Source: Paludisphaera mucosa (GTDB lineage Bacteria > Planctomycetota > Planctomycetia > Isosphaerales > Isosphaeraceae). Taken from it: a DNA stretch of 64,000 bases. Made by a program: the position numbers and the translations under genes. The stretch covers positions 620,001-684,000 of the forward strand of contig NZ_JARRAG010000002.1 in NCBI RefSeq assembly GCF_029589435.1, read 5' to 3'. The notes under the pieces are model-generated. The model searched no databases. It saw only the letters and a list, made by a program, of their open reading frames with translations, and was not told where the DNA came from. Positions 1-6,875 of the stretch are shown one piece after another; positions within the stretch are counted from its first letter, which is position 1, and each line of letters opens with the position of its first letter.

Positions 1-28
1 CCCAACAGCCCCACAGGACCCCTCGCCG

Positions 29-346
29 ATGTTCCTGGCCCGCGTGACGGGAAGCCTGGTGGCGACCCAGAAGGTCGCCTCGATGACCGGCCACAAGCTC
101 CTCCTCGTCGAGCCCTATCGGGTCGACGAGAAGGGGGGCGACCGCCTGGTCCCGACCGGCCGCACGTTCGTGGTCGTCGACTCCCTGGGCGCGGGGGTCG
201 ACGAGATGGTCCTCGTCTGCCAGGGGTCGAGCGCCCGCCTGACCCCCGAGACCGAGAAGCTCCCCATCGACGCCGTGGTGATCGGCCTGGTCGACTCGGT
301 CGACGTCCGGGGCCGCGTCGTCTTCTCGAACAAGCCCGGCTCGTGA
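29..346 (+). CDS. BMC vertex protein (EutN/CcmL family), copy 1
   Basis: Pentameric BMC-P protein that caps the vertices of a microcompartment shell. The 105 residues form one small beta-barrel domain with the family's ARVTGSLVATQK opening, a KLLLVEPY strand and the SLGAGVDEMVLVCQGSSAR turn. It is the first of three divergent vertex paralogs in this operon. The ATG follows an AGGA at about 12 nt. The window begins 28 bases upstream, so the preceding gene (expected to be a shell hexamer or core enzyme) is not visible. Family assignment is firm; its place within the shell is inferred. Confidence 0.93.
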   Translation: MFLARVTGSLVATQKVASMTGHKLLLVEPYRVDEKGGDRLVPTGRTFVVVDSLGAGVDEMVLVCQGSSARLTPETEKLPIDAVVIGLVDSVDVRGRVVFSNKPGS

Positions 347-437
347 GCCGATCACGACTCGAACCGACGCGGGGCCGCCCCGCCCGCCTCGAACCGCACA
401 ATCGACGCATGGACTTCGCCCCAGCCCAGGAACCCCG

Positions 438-1871
438 GTGCCCGTCATGCAAACGACCGAAGATCTGATCCGCAACGTGGTCCACCAGGTCCTCTCCCAG
501 ATGGGGAACGGGGCCTCCCCGACCAACGGCCACGCGAACGGCAAGGCGACGGCCGGCGACCTCGGGGTCTTCCCGACCGTCGAGGCGGCGACGTCGGCGG
601 CCGAGTCCGCGTACCAGGCCTTCCGCAACCGGCCCCTCCTCGACCGCAAGAAGGCGATCGCCGAGATCCGCAAGATCTGCGTCGGCCAGGCCGAGGAGCT
701 GGGCCGGCTGGAGCTGGAAGAGACCCAGATCGGCCGCCTCGACCACAAGATCGCCAAGCTCCGCGACTCGATCCCGCTGATCCCGGGCGTCGAGTACCTG
801 CGGACGGAGAACGCCAGCGGCGACGCCGGCGTGACCTTCACCGACTACACGCCGTTCGGCGTGATCGGCTCCATCACGCCGGTCACCCACAGCCTGCCGA
901 CGCTGGCCGCCAACGCGATCAACATGCTGGCGGCGGGCAACACGGTCGTCTTCAACGCCCACCCCTCGGGCCGGGCGATCGCGGCCCTGGGCGTCCAGAA
1001 GTTCAACAAGGCCATCGCCCAGGCGACCGGCCTGGAGAACCTGCTGACGATCATCGACCCGCCGACCATCGAGACGGCCAACGGCCTCTTCGCCAGCCCC
1101 AAGGTCAAGCTCCTGGTGGTCACCGGCGGCCCGGCCGTCGCCCGCGCGGCCCTGGGGAGCAAGCGTCGCGCGATCGTCGCCGGCCCCGGCAACCCGCCGG
1201 TCGTCGTCGACGCCACGGCCGACCTCGACCTGGCGTGCAAGTCGATCGTCGAGGGCGGGGCGTTCGACAACAACCTGCTCTGCATCGGCGAGAAGCAGGT
1301 CTTCGCCGTCGCCCCCATCTTCGACAAGCTGATGGAGACGATGCCCAAGTACCAGGCCTTCCGCCTGACCGCCCCGCAGGTCGAGTCGCTCACCCGGGCG
1401 GCGTTCGAGAACGGGTCGGACGGCAAGCCCCATGTCCGCAAGGAGCTGGTCGGGAAGGACCCGGCCATCCTGGCGGCCCACGCCGGGGTCAAGATCCCCG
1501 CCTCCACGCAGCTCCTCTACGGCGAGACCGGGGCCGACCACCCGTTCGTCCAGGAAGAGCAGATGATGCCGTTCATCCCGTTCGTGAGGGTGCCCGACGT
1601 CGACCGCGCCCTGACGCTGGCTCACGCCAGCGAGCACGGCTACGGCCACACGGCGATCCTGCACTCGCGCGACGTGGCGGTGATGGCCAAGATGGGCAAG
1701 CTCATGGACTGCACCATCTTCGTCGTCAACGGCTCCAGCCTGGCCGGGCTGGGGGGCGAGGCCGTGCCGTCGTTCTCCATCGCCGGCCCGACCGGCGAGG
1801 GCGTGACCACCCCGCTGACGTTCACCCGCCAGCGCCGGACGGCCATCGCCGGCGGCTTCCGGTTCTCCTGA
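438..1871 (+). CDS. CoA-acylating aldehyde dehydrogenase, BMC cargo (PduP/EutE-like)
   Basis: Oxidises an aldehyde (propionaldehyde or lactaldehyde in this class of compartment) to acyl-CoA with NAD+, inside the shell. Residues 1-20 form an amphipathic helix (TTEDLIRNVVHQVLSQ) followed by an Asn/Gly-rich linker, the standard layout of an N-terminal encapsulation peptide. The rest is a full-length ALDH fold with the catalytic cysteine in NNLLCIGEK (Cys282) and a GPTGEGVTTPLTF ending typical of PduP. The start is a GTG with AGGA 6 nt upstream; an ATG at 447 is the alternative. It lies between vertex genes 1 and 2 in one operon. Confidence 0.93.
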   Translation: MPVMQTTEDLIRNVVHQVLSQMGNGASPTNGHANGKATAGDLGVFPTVEAATSAAESAYQAFRNRPLLDRKKAIAEIRKICVGQAEELGRLELEETQIGRLDHKIAKLRDSIPLIPGVEYLRTENASGDAGVTFTDYTPFGVIGSITPVTHSLPTLAANAINMLAAGNTVVFNAHPSGRAIAALGVQKFNKAIAQATGLENLLTIIDPPTIETANGLFASPKVKLLVVTGGPAVARAALGSKRRAIVAGPGNPPVVVDATADLDLACKSIVEGGAFDNNLLCIGEKQVFAVAPIFDKLMETMPKYQAFRLTAPQVESLTRAAFENGSDGKPHVRKELVGKDPAILAAHAGVKIPASTQLLYGETGADHPFVQEEQMMPFIPFVRVPDVDRALTLAHASEHGYGHTAILHSRDVAVMAKMGKLMDCTIFVVNGSSLAGLGGEAVPSFSIAGPTGEGVTTPLTFTRQRRTAIAGGFRFS

Positions 1872-1897
1872 CCCGTTCGATCGAGGAGGCCGCCCCG

Positions 1898-2155
1898 ATG
1901 CAGATCGGCCGCGTGGTCGCCACGGCGACCTCCACGGTGAAGCACCCGTCGTTCGAGAAGGAGCGGCTTTTGGTCGTCCAGCTCGAAGGCGTCGACGGCC
2001 GGCCCGACGGCGAGCCGGTCCTCGCCTTCGACCGGCTGGGCGCGGGCAAGGGCGACCGGGTCGTCCTGACCAGCGACGGGGCCCTGCTGCGAGAGCTGCT
2101 CGGCCGCGACACCCCGGGGCGCTGGAGCGTCATGGGCGTGCCCGACGCGCGGTGA
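1898..2155 (+). CDS. BMC vertex protein (EutN/CcmL family), copy 2
   Basis: Second BMC-P shell vertex subunit, 85 residues. It opens with MQIGRVVATATSTVKHPSF and contains LAFDRLGAGKGDRVVLTSDG, the expected beta-barrel core with the DRLGAG turn. The ATG has a strong GAGGAGG ribosome site 9 nt upstream, 26 nt after the aldehyde dehydrogenase stop. The frame stays open far upstream across the dehydrogenase gene, but only this 3' part is real. Sequence divergence from copies 1 and 3 suggests distinct vertices or distinct neighbours in the shell, which is inference. Confidence 0.93.
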   Translation: MQIGRVVATATSTVKHPSFEKERLLVVQLEGVDGRPDGEPVLAFDRLGAGKGDRVVLTSDGALLRELLGRDTPGRWSVMGVPDAR

Positions 2156-2189
2156 ATCCGAAGTCCAAGCCAAGGCGGGAACGAAGGCG

Positions 2190-2951
2190 ATGACCCAGGC
2201 GACCTGGAACGGATACGAGGCGATGCGGCGGGCGACGGCCCCGGGGATCATCCCCGCGGCCTTCGCCCCCTCGCGCGTGCTCGACCCGATCCGCGCCGTG
2301 GACGAGGCCGTGCGGTCCGTGCTGGCCGAGCTGTTCGGGACGGCCACGCGGCGGGCGACGACGGCGGCCGCCGAGGCGGTCTTCGCCGACCGCCTGTTCG
2401 GCCTGAAGCACGCCGAGGCGCTCGCGCCCGGCGCGACGTCGATCCGGGTCGCGGCGGGGACCGTCGTCACCCCCCTGGCCCGCGACCTCCTCAAGCGGCG
2501 AGGCGTCGTCGTCCGGCTCGCCGGCATGGCCGAGGTCGCCGCGACGGCCCGGGGCGAGTGGGCCTTCGCCGTCGAGGCCGCGGCGGGCTGGCTGCACGCC
2601 CTGCAGCGGTCGTTCCTCGAGGACGGCGGGCTGTGGAACGAGCTGGAGCCGTCGGTCGACGCGGTCGTCGCGTGGCTCGGCGCGGGCGAAGGCCGCGGGG
2701 CCCTGCTCGTCACGACCGACGGCGCGACGGCGGTCTGGCGGTCGTGCCGGGCGCACGGCGTTCGGGCGGCCTTCGCGAGCGAGCCGGCCGACGTCCATCG
2801 CGCCACGCGTTCCCTGGGCGCCAACCTGATCGTCGTCGACCCGGCCGGCAAGTCGATCGCCTGGATCAAGCAGCTCGCGACCGCCTTCCGCCGGGCCGGC
2901 GCCCCGCGGGACGTGATGGGCCTGGAACTCGCACACGGGGGGACGTCATGA
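2190..2951 (+). CDS. BMC-operon protein of unknown function with an RpiB-like C-terminal region
   Basis: 253 residues, not confidently assigned. Residues 85-110 carry GTVVTPLARDLLKRRGV, resembling the TP-x-ARD segment of EutT-type and other BMC-associated proteins. Residues 175-245 (LVTTDGATAVWRSCRAHGVRAA, then SLGANLIVVDP) resemble the second half of RpiB/LacA sugar-phosphate isomerases, including the G-x-R-A-A step. No signal peptide or membrane segment is seen. Its stop overlaps the start of vertex gene 3 (ATGA), so it is translationally coupled to a shell gene. A role as cargo or as a sugar-phosphate enzyme is inference. Confidence 0.8.
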   Translation: MTQATWNGYEAMRRATAPGIIPAAFAPSRVLDPIRAVDEAVRSVLAELFGTATRRATTAAAEAVFADRLFGLKHAEALAPGATSIRVAAGTVVTPLARDLLKRRGVVVRLAGMAEVAATARGEWAFAVEAAAGWLHALQRSFLEDGGLWNELEPSVDAVVAWLGAGEGRGALLVTTDGATAVWRSCRAHGVRAAFASEPADVHRATRSLGANLIVVDPAGKSIAWIKQLATAFRRAGAPRDVMGLELAHGGTS

Positions 2952-3226
2952 GGATCGTCGAGGTCGTGGGCCGCGTGACGCTGTCGCGGATGCACCCGAG
3001 CCTGACCGGCGCCCGGTTCCCGATCGTCCTGCCGATGACCCTGACGGCCCTCCGCGACGGCGCGCCCGACCGCGGCGAGGAGCTGGTCGCCTACGACAAG
3101 CTGGGCGTGGGCCCCGGCGACCTGGTCGGCCTGAGCGAAGGGGGCGAGGCGGCCAACCCCTTCGGCAAGGTGAAGACCCCGGTCGACGCCTACTGCGCCT
3201 GCCTGCTCGACGCGATCTCCTTCTAA
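2948..3226 (+). CDS. BMC vertex protein (EutN/CcmL family), copy 3
   Basis: Third BMC-P shell subunit, 92 residues, opening MRIVEVVGRVTLSRMHPSL and carrying VAYDKLGVGPGDLVGLSEG. It has a longer C-terminus (KVKTPVDAYCACLLDAISF) than copies 1 and 2, with two closely spaced cysteines. The ATG overlaps the stop of the previous gene by four bases. Three separate vertex paralogs in one locus is the known signature of the planctomycete/verrucomicrobial microcompartment. Confidence 0.92.
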   Translation: MRIVEVVGRVTLSRMHPSLTGARFPIVLPMTLTALRDGAPDRGEELVAYDKLGVGPGDLVGLSEGGEAANPFGKVKTPVDAYCACLLDAISF

Positions 3227-3293
3227 CCCATATACGCATTCACACGAATTCGACCCAAACGACCATCCCACGACGGCGAAGCGAGGAGCGGCC

Positions 3294-4253
3294 ATGAGCG
3301 CGATGAACGAGTGGAAACTGCGGGAGATGATGTGCGAGATCGGCCGGCGGATCTACGACAAGGGGTTCGCGGCGGCCAACGACGGCAACATCAGCTACCG
3401 CCTGAGCGAGGACCGCGTCCTCTGCACGCCGACGCGGGTCTCCAAGGGCTTCATGAAGCCCGACGACCTCTGCATCATCGACATGGAGGGCAAGCAGATC
3501 TCCGGCAAGCGCAAGCGCTCCAGCGAAATGCTGCTGCACCTCGCCGCGCTGAAGGCCCGCCCCGACATGCGCTCGTGCGTCCACTGCCACCCGCCCCACG
3601 CGACGGCCTTCGCGGTGGCCAAGGAGCCGATCCCGAAGTGCGTCCTGCCCGAGATCGAGGTCTTCCTGGGCGAGGTCGCCATCTCGCCCTATGAGACCCC
3701 CGGCGGCCAGAAGTTCGCCGACACGATCCTCCCCTACGTCAAGGACACCGAGACGATCCTGCTGGCCAACCACGGCACGATCACCCTGGGGGTCGACCTC
3801 GAGGACGCGTACTTCAAGACCGAGATCATCGACGCCTACTGCCGGATCCTGCTGCTGGCCAAGCAACTCGGCCGGGTGAACTACTACGGCGACGACAAGG
3901 CCGCCGAGCTGATCAAGCTCAAGCCGGGCCTGGGCATCCCCGACGCCCGGCTCACCCGCGGGCTGGAGAACTGCGACCTCTGCGGCAACAGCCTCTTCCG
4001 CGAGGGCTACGGCTCGTTCAGCCCCGAGCCCAAGGTCTTCCTCCACCCCAAGCTGATCGACCAGGCCGCCCAGGGCGGCGAGACCTCGGCCTGCGGCTGC
4101 TCGACCGGCGAGGACCGCGCCGGCAACGGCTCCTCGGCCCACGGCCGGACGTCGTCCAACGGCAACGGCGCCCCCGCCGGCCCGAACGTCGACGCCCTCG
4201 TCCAGTCGATCACCGACCAGGTCATGAGCGCCCTCAACGGCTCGGCGAAGTAA
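3294..4253 (+). CDS. class II aldolase/adducin family aldolase, BMC cargo
   Basis: Zinc-dependent aldolase of the FucA/RhaD type, expected to split fuculose- or rhamnulose-1-phosphate into dihydroxyacetone phosphate and L-lactaldehyde. Metal ligands are visible as HCHPPHA (His97, His99) and NHGT (His160). The catalytic domain ends near residue 215 and is followed by CDLC and CGC cysteine motifs, a Gly/Asn/Ser-rich linker and a terminal amphipathic helix (NVDALVQSITDQVMSAL), a C-terminal encapsulation peptide similar to the one on the aldehyde dehydrogenase. The ATG has a GCGAGGAG site. It starts 67 nt after vertex gene 3. Confidence 0.92.
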   Translation: MSAMNEWKLREMMCEIGRRIYDKGFAAANDGNISYRLSEDRVLCTPTRVSKGFMKPDDLCIIDMEGKQISGKRKRSSEMLLHLAALKARPDMRSCVHCHPPHATAFAVAKEPIPKCVLPEIEVFLGEVAISPYETPGGQKFADTILPYVKDTETILLANHGTITLGVDLEDAYFKTEIIDAYCRILLLAKQLGRVNYYGDDKAAELIKLKPGLGIPDARLTRGLENCDLCGNSLFREGYGSFSPEPKVFLHPKLIDQAAQGGETSACGCSTGEDRAGNGSSAHGRTSSNGNGAPAGPNVDALVQSITDQVMSALNGSAK

Positions 4254-4310
4254 GCCGTCCCAATTATCTTCACGTAGGCGATCGTAGTCAGCGTCCGGGA
4301 GGACGAACCC

Positions 4311-5426
4311 TTGAAAGTCAGCATCATCGGCGGCGGCGGCCTGGTCGGCTCGTGCGCGGCGTTCGCCCTGCAATGCGGCGGGGTGGTCGCCGGGCTCGAC
4401 CTGATCGACGTCAACGGCGACCTGTGCAAGGGGCAGGCGCTCGACCTGCTCCACGGCGCGTCGCTGACGGCCGACCAGGTGATCCGGGCGACGGGGTACG
4501 AGGCGATCCCCCAGAGCGACCTCGTCATGATCACGGCCGGGCTCCGCCGCAAGCCCGACGAGAGCCGGCTCGACCTGATCAACCGCAACGTCGAGCTGTT
4601 CCTGAAGATCCTCGACGACGTCAAGGCCGCCGGCCTGAAGCGCGAGGCGATCGTCCTGGTCGTCTCGAACCCGGTCGACGTGCTGACGTACCTGGCGACG
4701 AACCGGCTGGGCCTGCCCGCCTCGCAGGTCATCGGCCTGGGGACGCAGCTCGACACGGCGCGGTTCCGCAGCCTGATCGCCGAGGCGCTCAAGCTGCCGC
4801 CGACGCAGGTGACGGCGACGATCCTGGGCGAGCACGGCGACAGCATGGTGCCGATCTGGTCGGCCGCCCAGGCCGCCGGGCTGCCGCTGGAGAAGTTCCC
4901 GGGCTGGACCGCCGCGCTGGGCGAGTCGCTCTTCGCCCGGGCCAAGGCGAGCGGGGCCGAGGTCATCAAGCTCAAGGGGGGCGCGGGGTTCGCCGTCGGG
5001 CTGTCGATCCGCGAGGTCGTCCACGCGATCGCGCTCGACTCCGGCCGCATCCTGCCGGTGTCGTCGCTGGTGAACGGGCCTTACGGCATCCGCGACGTCT
5101 GCATCTCGATCCCCACGGTCGTCGGCCGCTCGGGGGTCGTCGCCCAGCGCGAGATCGAGCTGTGGACGAAGGAGACCGCGTCGCTCCAGCGCTCGGCGCA
5201 GGTGCTCCGCGAGACGATCGACCTGGTGCTCAAGGGCAACCCGAAGGCGGCCGGTAAGGCCCCGGCCGCGGCCGGCAAGCCCGCCGAGTCCGGCCCGCGG
5301 CCGGTGCGGGTCACGATGGGGGGCGGGGGCGGCGGCCCGATCGTCGGCGCGGCGTCGCGCGTGACGGTCTCCGGCCTGGGGAGCGGCAATGGCAACGGGA
5401 ACGGCTACGGCCGAGGGGGCCGCTGA
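4311..5426 (+). CDS. lactate/malate dehydrogenase-like protein, BMC operon
   Basis: NAD-dependent 2-hydroxyacid dehydrogenase of the LDH/MDH family, a plausible NADH recycler for the compartment's aldehyde dehydrogenase. Visible are the dinucleotide site MKVSIIGGGGLVGS at the N-terminus, the VVSNPVDVLTYLA strand, and catalytic GEHGDS (His175). The start is TTG with GGGAGGA 8 nt upstream; no better start exists. The last 60 residues are an Ala/Pro/Gly/Asn-rich tail ending in NGNGNGYGRGGR, absent from ordinary LDH and comparable to the linkers on other proteins of this operon. Substrate is not decided by the sequence. Confidence 0.88.
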   Translation: MKVSIIGGGGLVGSCAAFALQCGGVVAGLDLIDVNGDLCKGQALDLLHGASLTADQVIRATGYEAIPQSDLVMITAGLRRKPDESRLDLINRNVELFLKILDDVKAAGLKREAIVLVVSNPVDVLTYLATNRLGLPASQVIGLGTQLDTARFRSLIAEALKLPPTQVTATILGEHGDSMVPIWSAAQAAGLPLEKFPGWTAALGESLFARAKASGAEVIKLKGGAGFAVGLSIREVVHAIALDSGRILPVSSLVNGPYGIRDVCISIPTVVGRSGVVAQREIELWTKETASLQRSAQVLRETIDLVLKGNPKAAGKAPAAAGKPAESGPRPVRVTMGGGGGGPIVGAASRVTVSGLGSGNGNGNGYGRGGR

Positions 5427-5427
5427 G

Positions 5428-6759
5428 ATGGTGAAGTCGCTCGACAGAAAGCTCGCCGCGATCCTGGCGAATCCCGACTGCCGGGAGTTCATCCTGGCCG
5501 ACGCCAAGGACGCCGACATGGCCCTGGGCCTGGGCGCGCCCGGCAAGTCGCCCGAGCTGCACGCCGGCGAGGTCCGGTTCAAGACGCTCGAAGAGTACCG
5601 CGACCAGATGCGGCTCATCACCCGCCAGGGGCTCGTCGACATCATGCTCATGTCGGCCAGTTCCAACTATGCGTTGACGTTCGGCGAACGGCTGTTCGAC
5701 GGCTCGGCCGTCACGCCCGCCATCCGCGCCAACGACACGACCGACATCCACCTGGCGCGGGGCTCGTCGTACGCCGCCGAGCCCGCCCTCCCCTTCCGCA
5801 CCGCCAGCCTCGACCACGCGATGTGCGGCCACCTCGACTGCAAGCCCGAGGAGCGGACGCTGGGCTCGAATCTGGGCCTCTACAGCGTCACCTTCAACAA
5901 CGACCTGAGGCGCGACCTGGAGACGCTCGAACGCTTCCACGCCTTCCGCGAGGAGGCCGAGCGCAAGGGCTTCCGCTACTTCCTGGAGGTCTTCGACCCC
6001 AACGTCGCCACCGGCCTGGCGCCCGACGTCCTGCCGTTCTACCTCAACGACATGATCACCCGGATGCTCGCGGGCGTCGCCCCGGCCGGCCGGCCCGTCT
6101 TCCTCAAGATCGTCTACCACGGCCCCAAGGCCATGGAAGAGCTGGTTCGATTCGACCGCAAGCTCGTCGTCGGCATCCTGGGCGGCTCGTCGGGGACCAC
6201 CCGCGACGCCTTCCAGCTCCTGCACGACGCGCAGAAGCACGGCGCGAAGGTCGCCCTGTTCGGCCGCAAGATCAACCACGCCGAGAACCAGCTCGCGTTC
6301 GTGCAGTTCCTGCGGCTGATCGTCGACGGCGTCATCCAGCCCGTCGACGCCGTCAAGGCGTACCACGCGGTGCTCGGCAAGCTGGGCGTGGCCCCGCATC
6401 GGCCCCTGGAGGACGACCTCAAGGTCACCGAGCAGTCGATGAGCTACGCCGGCGGCAAGAGCGTAACCGTCCCGCCCCCGCAGGCGGCCCCCGCGGCCGC
6501 GCCGACCGCGGCGCCCTCGCTGTTCGCGGCGAAGCCCTCGACGAACGGCTTCCACGCGACGAACGGCTCGGCCGGTACGAACGGCGACGGCTTCCACGCG
6601 CCGGCCCGGCCGCTGGTGACGGAGTCGCGGTCGACGCGCGAGACCCGCAACGGCGTCTCGGCGGCCGCCGAGGCCCCGGACGGGCGGCCCGACTTCGCGC
6701 GGATGAGCCCCTCGGACCGGCTGGCGTACCATCGCGACCGGCTGGGACTGGGGCGCTGA
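5428..6759 (+). CDS. BMC-operon protein with class I aldolase-like (TIM-barrel) features
   Basis: 443 residues from an ATG at 5428, one base after the previous stop, with GAGGGGG upstream; an in-frame ATG at 5389 would overlap the dehydrogenase. Residues 1-345 look like a beta/alpha barrel: PVFLKIVYHG resembles a Schiff-base lysine strand, and GGSSGTTRDAFQLL plus HGAKVALFGRKINHAENQ resemble the phosphate-binding end of DhnA/LacD class I aldolases. Residues 355-425 are low-complexity with repeated NG, followed by a short helix (FARMSPSDRLAYHRDRLGL) that could be a targeting tag. Enzyme activity is an inference. Confidence 0.8.
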   Translation: MVKSLDRKLAAILANPDCREFILADAKDADMALGLGAPGKSPELHAGEVRFKTLEEYRDQMRLITRQGLVDIMLMSASSNYALTFGERLFDGSAVTPAIRANDTTDIHLARGSSYAAEPALPFRTASLDHAMCGHLDCKPEERTLGSNLGLYSVTFNNDLRRDLETLERFHAFREEAERKGFRYFLEVFDPNVATGLAPDVLPFYLNDMITRMLAGVAPAGRPVFLKIVYHGPKAMEELVRFDRKLVVGILGGSSGTTRDAFQLLHDAQKHGAKVALFGRKINHAENQLAFVQFLRLIVDGVIQPVDAVKAYHAVLGKLGVAPHRPLEDDLKVTEQSMSYAGGKSVTVPPPQAAPAAAPTAAPSLFAAKPSTNGFHATNGSAGTNGDGFHAPARPLVTESRSTRETRNGVSAAAEAPDGRPDFARMSPSDRLAYHRDRLGLGR

Positions 6760-6875
6760 CACCGGCCGGGCGATTCTCGTACGCTGGTTCCCTGGCCCAA
6801 CGCGCCGGCCCCCTCCACGGACGGGTCGGCGCGCCGTCCAAGGAACCGGATCCGCCCCCGGGCGGGGAGAATCGC

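Noticed and set aside
3240..5666. 808-codon minus-strand frame across the BMC aldolase and dehydrogenase genes
   Set aside because: Antisense shadow; no family signal, while the plus strand shows clear enzyme motifs.
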